NCBI GenBank assembly: GCA_019058515.1 | Contig: JAHPYY010000188.1 | Coordinates: 1 to 21,398, forward strand | Source: Promethearchaeota archaeon | Lineage (GTDB): Archaea; Asgardarchaeota; Lokiarchaeia; Sigynarchaeales; SOKP01 | DNA length: 21,398 nucleotides | Direction of reading: 5' to 3' | Part shown: positions 5,882 to 16,700 of the stretch, piece after piece | How positions within the stretch are numbered: position 1 is the first letter of the stretch | How the letters are laid out: the number at the start of each line of letters is the position of its first letter | The notes under the pieces: model-generated | Database searches by the model: none | Told to the model about the DNA's origin: nothing | The model's input: only the letters and a program-made list of their open reading frames with translations | Translations under genes and position numbers: made by a program

Positions 5882-8854
5882 TCAGAAAGTTTGCCGGAAG
5901 ATATCCATGATAGATTGTCGCCCAAGCTTAATCAATATTATATAAATCCCCACTATCCCTACAGCTACTGATATTATGAACACTCTAAACAATACATCAT
6001 AAGGTATATCAAAGATTATAGGCATTTCCGTTATTAATCCGAGGTTGGTTTGCATTAGATAAGCAGAATAAGTCCCGATAATTGTTCCTAAAATTCCTGC
6101 TGATAACATTATTATCATACTTTCTATGAGAAACATGCTCCGGATGTTTTTTGATTTTAATCCCATTGACCTTAAAATACCAATTTCGAATTTTCGCTCC
6201 ATAAATACCGCGTACATCGAACTTATTAGTCCAAAAATGCATATTAACACTGTAAACATTAGAATAATTTCCAACACAATGCTTTCTCGTCTATTCATAT
6301 CATCCAAGTAATTAATTTTCGAAATTGCATCGTCGATAATAAAGCTTCTCTCTCTGTAAATATTTCTAATGTCAGATTTTATACTTTTAATGCTTTCTTC
6401 GGAGTTATCTAAGAGTTTAATGTGAATTTTATCCACAATCATGTCTGGTTCGCCTATATTTGGGGTATCCATTAGCCTATTGTAATTATCTGAAGAAACC
6501 ATCACACCCCCTCCGTACGCTGAGGATTCTGAGCTTCTAAAGTTGAAAAAGCCAGGAATCCCTCCAGAAATACCTGCGACCCTAAACAGAGTAATATTAC
6601 CGGGATCATTTTCAACATGGGGATTAATAAAGGTAAGTCTGACCGTTTCACCTACATCTTGTACCCCCAATACGGTTGCAATTGATTTAGCTATAATGCA
6701 TGTGTTGTTATGTTCGAAGAGTTCTCCAAAGGAATACTCAGAATTTGAACCTGGACTACTCCAAATTAATAGCTCGGGATCGACGAGTTGTTCAAAATTT
6801 TCATCAATTCCTATGAAACCAGCTTCTAGGTCATTATGATTAGCGATATCCGCTACTCTAACTTCGTATTTTGTACTTCCTTGACTCGCATAAAATTGAA
6901 ATAAATCGGTTATTGCCGTTTCAGACTCTTCTTCCTCGAAACCAACCCCCTCCTCTCCTACATTAAACAGAACCGATAGTGCTGCTGTGATATCAATTGC
7001 GTTGGAATAAGAAGTTGCAGCGAGATCAACCTGAGAGAAATCTCGAATTTCTTCAAGAACGCTATTTGTAATCGAATTTTCTGGAGTGGTTCCTTGATTG
7101 ATAATAACTAAATCTACACCATATTGAAATCGTAAGTTAAGCGACATGTTTTCAGCGGACATTTGTAAATAGGTTGTCATGAAAAATATGAAGGAAAAGG
7201 AGATTGCAAACATCACTACAGTGCTAGTATTACGCCTTCTGTATCTCTTCAGTGATATTCTTAAAATATTGCTATATTTTTTGATCGCAGGAGAAACAAT
7301 GCCTAAAAATAAGCTTTGTATCAACGGGACGATACCCACTGATGCAAAGACTAAACCAATTACAATTGCAGCCAGAAGCCCAACAAAAAATATAGCAATT
7401 AACATAAAATCTCCAGTAATGAAAATTCTGGGCATTAGAATAAAAATTATAGTACCAATTGTAGATATTGAAATCCCAATCAAAAAACTTTTAACGTTCA
7501 TGCTCCCCTCCTTAGAGATTTCCCATCCCTCCTCTTTTGATTGAAATGGAGTAATTGACTTAATTAAATCGAGTTTGGATGTTTTTATTGCTGGAAGTAA
7601 GGAGACTCCTAAAGCAACTGAGATCCCAATAATGAGGACTAAAACTACTGTTTCTGGAAGGATAATAAAGATAACATCAATCCCGCTAAAGAAGTCGATA
7701 TCATTGACTTCCATGACCACTCTAGAAATCGGCTCATTAAAAATTAAGCCTAAAGTGATACCTAAAACCGATCCAACAACTCCCATTAGAAATCCCTCGA
7801 ACAGCACGATTCTAAAAGGGAACACTTTTTTTCCCCCAACGACTCTTAAAACTCCAAATTCTCTAACACGTTCTTCTGAGGATGTCGAAAGTATAGCGTT
7901 TATCAAAATACCCGTTATTAACATTGACAATATCATTATGAACCAGAATACTATTGTAGTACCCATCATTGTAAATGATCCACCCTCTAATTCTTCTAGT
8001 TTAGGCATAGCAACAGTATAGTCATTTAAATCCAACCGTTCCTGGACATTGTTCGCTATAAGTCGGAGCTTTCTAGTTGTTAGGTCTAAATTGCTTGCGT
8101 CGTAAACCGTTTCGGGATTCTCAATCGTTCCATATATATAATTGACTTCGTCTTTCCTATTTAAAAAGTCTTGTGCTTCAGGTAAATTAACAAGAATTAA
8201 AGCAGTTTCGAAATCCAAGAATTTTTGTTCATGTTCGCATATTTCAACAACTGTTAAATCCATTTCATAGTCTTGATAAGATATAAATATTTTATCTTCT
8301 CTTGAAACATTTAGTAACTCTGCAGCTCTTTTTAATAACACGCATTCTCCCTTTTCGGGATTATTTACATATAGTTGATTTGTCTTTTCTCCATTTTCGT
8401 CGACTATGAATAATTTTCCCATATTCCCATTCTCAGCTTCTTTTTTAATATCTAAACCGTACAACTCCAAAGTTCCGGATGCAGATGTTTTATTCGAGCT
8501 TGTCTTGACGAGCGCCATTATTCTAGCGAAAAATTCCTCAACCCCTTCTACATTATCTAATTGATTTGTAATAATAGATTGATCAAAATATGGGTCGAAT
8601 GTTAAGTCTGATTTAACTGTCCTAGTTATCATTATATCCGCAGCTCCTGTTGTTGCGGTAACCATTCGTACATAGTTATAAGACTGAGTGTTATTAAGCA
8701 TCCCTATAGATGTTAAAATAAAAAGAGAGATAGTTATCCCGCTTATGCCAAAAAAAAATTTGGCTTTATCTCGTTTTATATCAAGCCAAGAATGCTTGAT
8801 GAATTGTAGATTAAATAATAGTGTAATTTGATGTACAATATTTCTTTTATTCAT
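5882..8854 (-). CDS. FtsX/MacB-type ABC transporter permease, 10 TM (second permease of the cluster)
   Basis: Membrane subunit of a type VII (mechanotransmission) ABC transporter, 990 aa with about ten membrane segments: one at residues 33-53, three at about 299-321, 348-371 and 394-420, two linking ones at about 457-475 and 483-510, one at 544-562, and three at the C-terminus (about 859-882, 909-933, 955-978). Between TM1 and TM2, and between TM7 and TM8, lie outer domains of about 245 and 300 residues. The two FtsX cores carry the coupling-helix motifs ERVREFGVLRVVG (328-340) and ERKFEIGILRSMG, which meet the ATPase. The layout resembles YbbP and is paralogous to the 1010-aa permease. It is the last gene of the cluster, 33 bases after the protease, with no Shine-Dalgarno. 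It probably pairs with the 1010-aa permease as in LolC/LolE; a homodimer is possible. Confidence 0.88.
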   Translation of the reverse strand: MNKRNIVHQITLLFNLQFIKHSWLDIKRDKAKFFFGISGITISLFILTSIGMLNNTQSYNYVRMVTATTGAADIMITRTVKSDLTFDPYFDQSIITNQLDNVEGVEEFFARIMALVKTSSNKTSASGTLELYGLDIKKEAENGNMGKLFIVDENGEKTNQLYVNNPEKGECVLLKRAAELLNVSREDKIFISYQDYEMDLTVVEICEHEQKFLDFETALILVNLPEAQDFLNRKDEVNYIYGTIENPETVYDASNLDLTTRKLRLIANNVQERLDLNDYTVAMPKLEELEGGSFTMMGTTIVFWFIMILSMLITGILINAILSTSSEERVREFGVLRVVGGKKVFPFRIVLFEGFLMGVVGSVLGITLGLIFNEPISRVVMEVNDIDFFSGIDVIFIILPETVVLVLIIGISVALGVSLLPAIKTSKLDLIKSITPFQSKEEGWEISKEGSMNVKSFLIGISISTIGTIIFILMPRIFITGDFMLIAIFFVGLLAAIVIGLVFASVGIVPLIQSLFLGIVSPAIKKYSNILRISLKRYRRRNTSTVVMFAISFSFIFFMTTYLQMSAENMSLNLRFQYGVDLVIINQGTTPENSITNSVLEEIRDFSQVDLAATSYSNAIDITAALSVLFNVGEEGVGFEEEESETAITDLFQFYASQGSTKYEVRVADIANHNDLEAGFIGIDENFEQLVDPELLIWSSPGSNSEYSFGELFEHNNTCIIAKSIATVLGVQDVGETVRLTFINPHVENDPGNITLFRVAGISGGIPGFFNFRSSESSAYGGGVMVSSDNYNRLMDTPNIGEPDMIVDKIHIKLLDNSEESIKSIKSDIRNIYRERSFIIDDAISKINYLDDMNRRESIVLEIILMFTVLICIFGLISSMYAVFMERKFEIGILRSMGLKSKNIRSMFLIESMIIMLSAGILGTIIGTYSAYLMQTNLGLITEMPIIFDIPYDVLFRVFIISVAVGIVGIYIILIKLGRQSIMDIFRQTF

Positions 8855-8887
8855 AGCTTTTTTCTAAATTAAATTCAATATTTTTTA

Positions 8888-11800
8888 TCATAAATCCAGA
8901 ATACTTATTTTATCTCGTGATTTTTCAAAAGGTTTTGGTATTTTCCCTTTTTCAAGTAAAATTTCGTTAATCTCTTCTTTGGATCTCCTCAATAATTTTA
9001 TGTCATTGCATTTATCGCAAAAGTGGTCGTTTCTCGGCTCATCTCTGAAATTCCATTTTCCACAGTTCATGCAATTGTAAGCAACATAAATATCGTCTCT
9101 TTTACATGTAGGACACATAATATCAAACTCGTTTGATGAGTACCAAGTGCTACAACTCTTACAGTATAATGTTAAAGGATTATTAGAGTCTCCCTCTTCT
9201 ATTTCCTCAATTATTTTAATAACTTGTTCTTTGTCGATTTCGCTTAATCTAACAGATTCAGCGAAATTATTTCTTAATCTCATTACTAAATATTTACCTT
9301 TTTTTTCCGCAAATATATACAATCCTATAGCTGAGGCAATACCTATGAAGAGAATCACTATCCAAAAACCCCACCTATTCCAATTTAGAAGGCCGTTATC
9401 AATAAATACCGTAAGGATAGACTCTGCTCTATTTCCCTCTGCATCATATGCAACGACTCTTATTTCCTTAGTTCCATCCATATCGAGTGTAGTGTCCCAA
9501 CTGTATAATAATACATGCGTAGATGCGTTGTATTGAAGCTGTTCGACATCGACAATCTGATTGTCGATAAATAATTGTATTTTCGAAGAGTCTAATTCTA
9601 TATTGTCTGTAATGTTAATAGTTATGTTAAAAACCGAATTTATTATATCGTTGTTTTTAAGGTCGATAAATTTAATTTCAGGGGGAATTAGATCTGTGGA
9701 TTTGTCATATCCGATGTAAATGTTAGACAGTAGACATCCATATCCCAAAGAAAGAGGCACATTATCGTTCGAAATGAATCTAAATTTAACCATTATCGTA
9801 TCACTTGGATAATCTGATAAATCTATGGACTCATTCCCCACCAATTCTTCGGAATTATAGTTATATTCTAGAATCTCATCCCAATTTCCTCCATAATCGT
9901 CACTCACATATACAACGCATCTATCAGCGTCATTCTCGGATATATTCGTCTCACTTTGAAAAGAAAATTGGTAGTCAAATTTTAGAAACACATCGTAATC
10001 ACTTAATAGTCTGATTGGTTTTGTTATTAAGCAAATATCCCAATTTGTTCCATATCCTTGGAATCCCGAGCCAAAACTATTTCCTAACCCTCCATAAAGA
10101 TATTCGGCTTTTGCTCTAATGATTGGATGCCACGTATTATCTCCCCTAAACCAAGCAGAATTTTCTTTTTTATTTGGATTACCAGTGATGTAATAGTCAT
10201 CAGTAGAGTCGTTAGAGAATTGATATCCAATATCCTTTCCGGAAATTTGTAGGTTATAGTCTAACTCCTTTGGCTCGATAAAGGTGACATGAGACTCGTT
10301 AAAAATATACCATTTAGAAGTTATAGAAAATTTCCCATCAGTTGCATGAAATCTAAATGTATAATTGCTAAATCCTCCCAAAATTAAAGTCCTGTTGAAT
10401 TCAATTCCCCTCCCTCGTTGTTTTAAACTAATTGCATCCCAATCTCCATAAAGATTATACATTTCATATTTTGTACCATCAATTTCTAGACTAACTTGTG
10501 TAGGATAATTGTTTTCTTGATCATAGTAGAAACACGAGAAAGAAAAATCGTCGAACTCGGTTAATTCTCTAGGAAAATAATTTAAAGTGTAATTAAATGT
10601 TATTTCAGGGGCAATATTGTTTCTGAAGTCGTATAAAGCAAAGTAATCAAACATAATTCCTTTATAATTTACAGGATCTATTTCTTCATCCGTTTCTACA
10701 TTTATTCTAAATTGAATGTAGTTACCCTTATATTTACTAATGTTTATATTCTCTATAAACCACTCCTTTTCTATTTCTGTATATGTTTTAAGAGTAATCC
10801 ACCCCGTCCAATTAGGATTTATTTGCAAATATGCGTAATCCCCTGAGTTGATACTCAATCTCAAGCCAACTTTTACATAAGGTTGCACGGAAATCCCTAA
10901 GTCGGTTAGATTTAACAATGGACTAGTTATTATCCCATTGGGAAAGTCTTCGTCAGGAATAGGAATCTGATATGTATAATTTGTAGCATAATTGTGATCT
11001 TGACCAAAATATGCGGTTTTCCATGAAGTATCGTAGATTTGTTCCCTGTTATCAATAGTGTTATTTTGTTGCAAAATACCCCATCCCTCTCCACTTATAC
11101 TCCATCCCCCTGGATATCCACTCGCAAAGTTAATTGCGTAAGGAAAAGCTGCTGATTCAAGAGGAATAAAGATCTCAATAGAAAAATTTCCTTCAAATGG
11201 TAAATTTATAGGACCTAAACCATCAGAAGCAACAAAAAAGTAGTGATATGTGCCATTAGTTTTAAACTGGACTTCCTCTGACCAATACAATTCACCTTTA
11301 GTAAAATTCGGCTGAAAACTCGAGTTATACCTGGTTAAGCTAATATTTCTGTTTAATTCAATTATTGAAACATAAATTTCTTGTGGTAGCACATTATCTG
11401 CATCGTGATCTTTATATTGAACGAAAAACCGGTATTTATCAATCGTGTAATTTCTATAAGGAATAATACCTAAATCATATTCCTGCATACTCATTATTGT
11501 TGCGTTTTTTAAAAGATCATCGTCAGTATACTCAAGTTCAGGAACAGTCAACTCTGGAACTAACGAATTTTGAATATTATTTACGGTTAAATTAAAGAAA
11601 CTCGATCCTATCCTTGCCTTTACAGTAATTATACACTCTGTTTGGTTTTTCTTGGGTGTAAAGTAAAGATACGATAAATCATCATATGTCGTTCGGGAAG
11701 ATCCTAAGAGGATTGGATCTCCATGCTCAGTAGATTCATTAGAATACAAAAACAAATCCAATTCTGCAAAAGGTGATACTGCTGTTAAGTTAAAAACATA

Positions 11801-13729
11801 TTGTGTATTTGCGGTTAAGTTAATTCTTCTTGCAAACACATGAGAAGCAAGAGGATCGCTTTCAGAATTTGCCAAGGTTCCATTAACTGTTTGATTTATC
11901 GCTATTCTTTTGGTTAACGAGTCAATAGCGGCTTGAGCATTAATCCTTCCGTATCCTTCGTGCGGATCTTTTAACGCCCATTCAGATTGTATTGAATAAA
12001 GTGTTGGTGAATAGTCACTTTCATCAATATCTGTATTTGGGTCGTCCTCTCGGTCTAAATTCGTTTCTGAAGCCGTGAGTAATAGTATGCTTTTGATTTC
12101 TTTAACTACTTCCGTTAAATTTAAGGCGTTGTAATTAGACCAGTTTTTCCACTTGGCTTCGATTATATTGCTCACAACGCCTGCAACGATAGCAGTAGAA
12201 ATAGAAGTTCCATACATAGTCGTCGTTCCATTTGAAAACGCATCACCTGATAAAATAGTTCTCTGGTTGTTTATGGTACTTCCTCCCGGGGCGACGATAT
12301 CTGGCTTGATATAGTCTTCTTCTTCTAGCTCACCTCCAGCACTACTATATGAAGTTATATGGTCTAGGTCGTTTATCGCCCCAACAACAATTGCATTTTT
12401 ATTCCTTGCTAACTTATTTAATGGACTTGAAGTAGAAACTCCATCGTTTCCTGTAGCAATGATCACCAAAGTGCCATTTTTTATTATATCATCGATAACA
12501 GAGCTTACAAAACTAACATCTTCGCCTAGGGTTCCGATGCTAAGACAAACACAAGTGATATGATATTTGGATTTATTTAATTTCACACTTCTCAACGCAG
12601 AAATTAAATTTGAACTATATCCTAAACCAGATTGATTTGCCACCTTGTATGATACAATTTTAGTTTTATTTGAAATACCCGTATTAATACTATAATTCTC
12701 TATATGAGACTCATAGTGGTAAGACATATTGACTTTTACCGAGAGGGTTGGATTTGAATTAAACGATTTATGATACTTCACATACAGGTTATATATTCCA
12801 TCGTTGAAGTATCCAACTCTATATGAAATTTTAAAAATAGTGTTATTAAATTTGTTGAAAGTGTAGCTGACCTTAGTTACAGTATTATATAATTCAAACC
12901 ACACTTTATCTATATCCCCTTTATCTTCAAACCAAGAGGAGTTTATATTTACATAGGTGCTTCCTTTTGAAACATTGAATGTAAGAAGTTTAATGGAGTA
13001 ATTTTTAGATGGAGTGAATTCGTTGAAAAAATCTAAATGAGTATAATTATTTTCGATGGAAATAATAGTAGGAACCTGATTATCTCCGGTACCTGAAATT
13101 ACAGATGAAACAAAAGTACCATGACCATTATCGTCGTAAGGTTTCTCTTGCTTAGAAATGAAATCTTCCCAACCGACAATAGATCCATTTAAATCAGCAG
13201 GTTCATATTTTAAGGGAAAATAACTTTGATTTGCATTCACTCCTGTATCGAGGACTGCTATTGAAGAATTATCTAAACCCTTAAATCCATTGTTGTACCA
13301 GGTAGAGTTAATCGCCTGGGTTTGAACAGTAGCGTAACTCATTTCAGTTTCCATAATTTCGTCCATTTCGATCGATGCTCCTGAAACAGAGTTCAAGTAA
13401 TCCTCAAATAATGTGTAGTTCTCATTAGGTAGATTACCGGAGAATCCCGATACAATGTCAAAAGTTGAATTCCAGAGGTTAGTGATATTGCCACCATATT
13501 TGCTTGAGGTAAAATTATTTAAAATATAATTATTTATAAAAGATGAATTAAAGAAAACCAAAACTTTTACCGCATTACCACTACTTGCTAATTTAACATT
13601 TTCATCCCTAGTCCCTTCTTTAAAATAGAAGATTTCTGTTTGATCGATATTAAAATGCGAAAAAACTAGGGGAGTCAACAATACTAAGGTAATAGAAACG
13701 AACAAGAAAAGCTTACCTTTACTTTTCAT
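8888..13729 (-). CDS. Giant membrane-anchored subtilisin-family (S8) protease with cytosolic zinc ribbons
   Basis: Extracellular serine protease of 1613 aa. In order: signal peptide (1-25), I9-like propeptide (about 50-125), S8 catalytic domain with Asp161 (AVLDTG), His203 (NGHGTFV), oxyanion Asn428 (ATGND) and Ser509 (GTSISTA), a PPC-like beta domain (about 612-720), then Ig-like and jelly-roll-like domains in alternation up to 1445, a membrane segment (1454-1473) and a cytosolic tail with four Cys-x2-Cys pairs (1523-1574). All catalytic residues are present, although the Pro usual after GTSMAT is Ala. A beta-rich insert of about 140 residues sits between the His and the Asn. Many N-x-S/T sequons indicate an outward, glycosylated ectodomain. 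The start codon directly follows the stop codon of the 1293-aa gene; a run of seven G at 13738-13744 eight bases before the ATG can serve as ribosome-binding site. Substrate unknown; cluster context suggests control by the ABC module. Confidence 0.9.
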   Translation of the reverse strand: MKSKGKLFLFVSITLVLLTPLVFSHFNIDQTEIFYFKEGTRDENVKLASSGNAVKVLVFFNSSFINNYILNNFTSSKYGGNITNLWNSTFDIVSGFSGNLPNENYTLFEDYLNSVSGASIEMDEIMETEMSYATVQTQAINSTWYNNGFKGLDNSSIAVLDTGVNANQSYFPLKYEPADLNGSIVGWEDFISKQEKPYDDNGHGTFVSSVISGTGDNQVPTIISIENNYTHLDFFNEFTPSKNYSIKLLTFNVSKGSTYVNINSSWFEDKGDIDKVWFELYNTVTKVSYTFNKFNNTIFKISYRVGYFNDGIYNLYVKYHKSFNSNPTLSVKVNMSYHYESHIENYSINTGISNKTKIVSYKVANQSGLGYSSNLISALRSVKLNKSKYHITCVCLSIGTLGEDVSFVSSVIDDIIKNGTLVIIATGNDGVSTSSPLNKLARNKNAIVVGAINDLDHITSYSSAGGELEEEDYIKPDIVAPGGSTINNQRTILSGDAFSNGTTTMYGTSISTAIVAGVVSNIIEAKWKNWSNYNALNLTEVVKEIKSILLLTASETNLDREDDPNTDIDESDYSPTLYSIQSEWALKDPHEGYGRINAQAAIDSLTKRIAINQTVNGTLANSESDPLASHVFARRINLTANTQYVFNLTAVSPFAELDLFLYSNESTEHGDPILLGSSRTTYDDLSYLYFTPKKNQTECIITVKARIGSSFFNLTVNNIQNSLVPELTVPELEYTDDDLLKNATIMSMQEYDLGIIPYRNYTIDKYRFFVQYKDHDADNVLPQEIYVSIIELNRNISLTRYNSSFQPNFTKGELYWSEEVQFKTNGTYHYFFVASDGLGPINLPFEGNFSIEIFIPLESAAFPYAINFASGYPGGWSISGEGWGILQQNNTIDNREQIYDTSWKTAYFGQDHNYATNYTYQIPIPDEDFPNGIITSPLLNLTDLGISVQPYVKVGLRLSINSGDYAYLQINPNWTGWITLKTYTEIEKEWFIENINISKYKGNYIQFRINVETDEEIDPVNYKGIMFDYFALYDFRNNIAPEITFNYTLNYFPRELTEFDDFSFSCFYYDQENNYPTQVSLEIDGTKYEMYNLYGDWDAISLKQRGRGIEFNRTLILGGFSNYTFRFHATDGKFSITSKWYIFNESHVTFIEPKELDYNLQISGKDIGYQFSNDSTDDYYITGNPNKKENSAWFRGDNTWHPIIRAKAEYLYGGLGNSFGSGFQGYGTNWDICLITKPIRLLSDYDVFLKFDYQFSFQSETNISENDADRCVVYVSDDYGGNWDEILEYNYNSEELVGNESIDLSDYPSDTIMVKFRFISNDNVPLSLGYGCLLSNIYIGYDKSTDLIPPEIKFIDLKNNDIINSVFNITINITDNIELDSSKIQLFIDNQIVDVEQLQYNASTHVLLYSWDTTLDMDGTKEIRVVAYDAEGNRAESILTVFIDNGLLNWNRWGFWIVILFIGIASAIGLYIFAEKKGKYLVMRLRNNFAESVRLSEIDKEQVIKIIEEIEEGDSNNPLTLYCKSCSTWYSSNEFDIMCPTCKRDDIYVAYNCMNCGKWNFRDEPRNDHFCDKCNDIKLLRRSKEEINEILLEKGKIPKPFEKSRDKISILDL
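9008..9163 (-). other. Double zinc-ribbon segment in the cytosolic tail of the protease
   Basis: This stretch codes for residues 1523-1574 of the protease, with four Cys-x2-Cys pairs: CKSC, CPTC, CMNC and CDKC. They pair as two four-cysteine zinc ribbons of the rubredoxin-knuckle type. They lie about 50 residues after the membrane segment at 1454-1473 and so should be in the cytosol, on the opposite side from the protease domain. Confidence 0.75.
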
Positions 13730-16700
13730 TTAATTTTCCCCCCCTGGTTCATTCAGATTAAATCTTCCTTCGATGTCGTTAGATTTTTGCATTCCATCGC
13801 GGAAGATCTCTAACCGTTTTCTTAGAGTGTGCTCAATTTTAAATATCGAATCTCTTGAGGATAATTTTAACAACGAAGATTCGTATCTTTCCATTTCCAA
13901 TTTTACTCGTTGATATCCTAGTTGTTTGCGATAATATAACAAAAGGAAAATAGTTGATAATATAGCAGGTATCAGCACGAAGAAGTATTGAAGTAGTGGT
14001 GGAGCAATCACCATTATACTTAATGGGTTTGACTTTTGTTCGGTCTGATGGATGTAGTAATACTCTATTGAAGCGCTTTCAAAGGTAGTTTTGGTTTGTA
14101 TCTTTGCTTGAATAGTGTAACTAACAACTTTAGATTGCCCCGGTTCTAAAACATCAATACTATTTACCAGTTTTCCATAAAGTAGAGAGAAACTATGACT
14201 TGCAAAGCTGTCTGCGTCGTTTACTTCGATGTTTTTCATTGTAATTGTTCCAGTATTTGTAACTCTTATCGAAACTTCAATAGATTCTCCAATACGAACG
14301 CTCTTTTTATCTACAAATTTCTCCATGTTAAAGGAAATGTTTCCCATTATAATTGAGTTGGAACTAGAGATCCGGATAGTTCTACTTTCTTTTCCTGAGA
14401 TGTACATTACAGCTGGGTAAAAATACCCATCCCAATCTTTCTTTACTAATTGTAGTTCCTTAGAATCAACTTCTTTATATTTAATACTATTACTAGTCAA
14501 CTGAGATGATGAAATCACGTGAAGGGATCCAAATTGGTCGTTAAGGTTTAGAGTTACTTCCTCGATATCTAACCTATTTGGGCTTAAATTTGTAAAGGAA
14601 ATGTTTAAGGTCAAGGTAGAATTAATTTTTGGAGCACTATTTGTGCTATTTAGACTAATACCTAAAATTCTTAGATAGGGTACCCTTTCAACATAATCTA
14701 CAGGAGCGCTAAACTTTATATCATTCGAATAACTTACCAATCTTGTTGATATACCATTCTTTAGAGCTTTTGGATTATGATATTCTACTCGTGCTCCAGT
14801 AATAGATGCAGAATTTGGATTGTAATAAGTAAAACTTGCTGTTGTTTCTTGTAGAGGATTCAAGTACGGAATTACGATGCTTAAATTATTTCTATAAACA
14901 TGAAAATCTTTATCGTTTTCAATAATTCCTGGAATAATGACAGATATGTTTACATCTTTAGCGTAGGTTGAACCAATGTTTTTTATAGTTATAGAATATT
15001 CATTTACAACTCCAATTGTAGAATTATATTCTTTCAGAGAAGAATAGGCTATAATGGAAGCCATATTATGAGTACTTAGTAGTATAGAATTAGATTGGAT
15101 CTCGTAAAAGGCAGATCCAATTTCATTGCTGAAACTAAGAACTATGGGTACTCGCTCCTCAAAATTAATTTCACGCTGAGAAAATCTGACATTAACCTCG
15201 TTGAGGGTAATGTTGAAACGAGATTGATTGAAAGCCTGAATTTTTAAAATTATTGTATAGTTGTTAGTGCTCTCGTAAAGCCAATCTATTGAATAGTTTA
15301 ATTTTAAGAACGAAAAAATCCTAGTATCGTTTTCGATGAAAGATAAATAGTTATCAATATTCACAAATTCCTCCTTTGTAAAATTGAAAACTTGGAAAGA
15401 GATATCTGAAATATTCTCATCTATGCTAACATCTAACAAGATTGAGACATTATCGAGTTCATAATTTTTAAAATCTATTATGCTCGAATTTTGAAATACT
15501 AGATTTAATTCAATTTCTTCTCCTTCATATTGTGGATTCGAAATGATAATCCAACTATCCTCATCATTGGCTTGCGCCATCTCAGGAGTAGTGCCTTCGT
15601 AAGTTTTGCCTTCGATTAACTCTGGCAAATTAATTAATGGGTCTACAACAAAATCGCAGGTACAAAACTCGTGATAAGAATCCAAGTCTGAGATATCTAA
15701 ATTCTGAATTTCGTACGATATCGAATCTCTAGGCTCTATTTTCCAATTATCATCGTTCCAAATGCTATCGGGATTAGTAAAATTATCACTAAAGGGATTT
15801 AAAATTGTATAAAGAAATTGATTGTCGTAGTACATGTAATCGATAAGTTGGGGCATTTCCTCGCTATAAGGAAACAAATTGGATAGGGAAAGTGATGGAA
15901 AATATTGATCAGCAACCCCATCTCCCGTACTATCAAAGTAAAACAATCTGGGAGGTTTATCAAGGTTAAGAAATTCTTCCAATGAGTTATACTCTGGATA
16001 ATAAATTTGAACGAAACCCCACAGGTCTTCATATGTAGCTTCACCAAATAGTTGTTCAATGTCAATTAATTCTAATAGATATGGCGTTTCAATTCCCCAT
16101 GCGGTCTTATTTCCTACATTTTCTACAGTTATATTTAACGTGAAGTCTCTTCTTACCCCATATGATGCATTGTCTCCAACCACCTTCTGAGTAATTTTAA
16201 GATTCTCTTCACTTTGAGTAATATTGTAACGAATAACATATTTTTCTATTGGATTTAGGAGTCCTGTTGGTAGCATTTCCAATCCTTGAAATCCAGTCAA
16301 CTGCAATGCGTTTACGATATCGTTAGGATCCTCTTTATTTGAAATTTTTACACCATTTGTCTTAATACCCTCCTTACTAAACCAAAGTGGTGAAAATGTA
16401 TAATTGGTTAACGATTCAACATCAAAATCGCTACCTGCAAATGATGAGAGTAGTCCAATTTGCTCGATTAAATAATCGCTGAACTCAAAGTTTTTGGGAA
16501 CTGAACTAATAATACTAGAATCCAACACTTGAATCTCGATTTCACTTATAAAAGCACCTACTAAAGCAATATATACTTTTTCGCTAGGATCTAATGGTTC
16601 ACCACTATAACCCATAGAACTCCATAAATCAAATTCATATTGCGAGTCTCCTATTGCACGAATTCCCTCTAGTCTTCCCTCATATTGAAGTGAAAAGTAG

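Noticed and set aside
7179..8021. Plus-strand open frames of 121 and 148 codons
   Set aside because: They are antisense to membrane segments of the 990-aa permease; their Ile/Pro/Thr-rich composition is what complementing hydrophobic codons gives.
9147..9536. Plus-strand open frame of 129 codons
   Set aside because: It covers the coding strand for the protease TM and zinc ribbons, whose cysteine spacing shows that the minus frame is real.
13730..13732. Treating the 1293-aa and 1613-aa proteins as one gene broken by a stop codon
   Set aside because: The second protein starts with a good signal peptide after the stop and the first ends with its own TM and tail, so two genes are the better reading.
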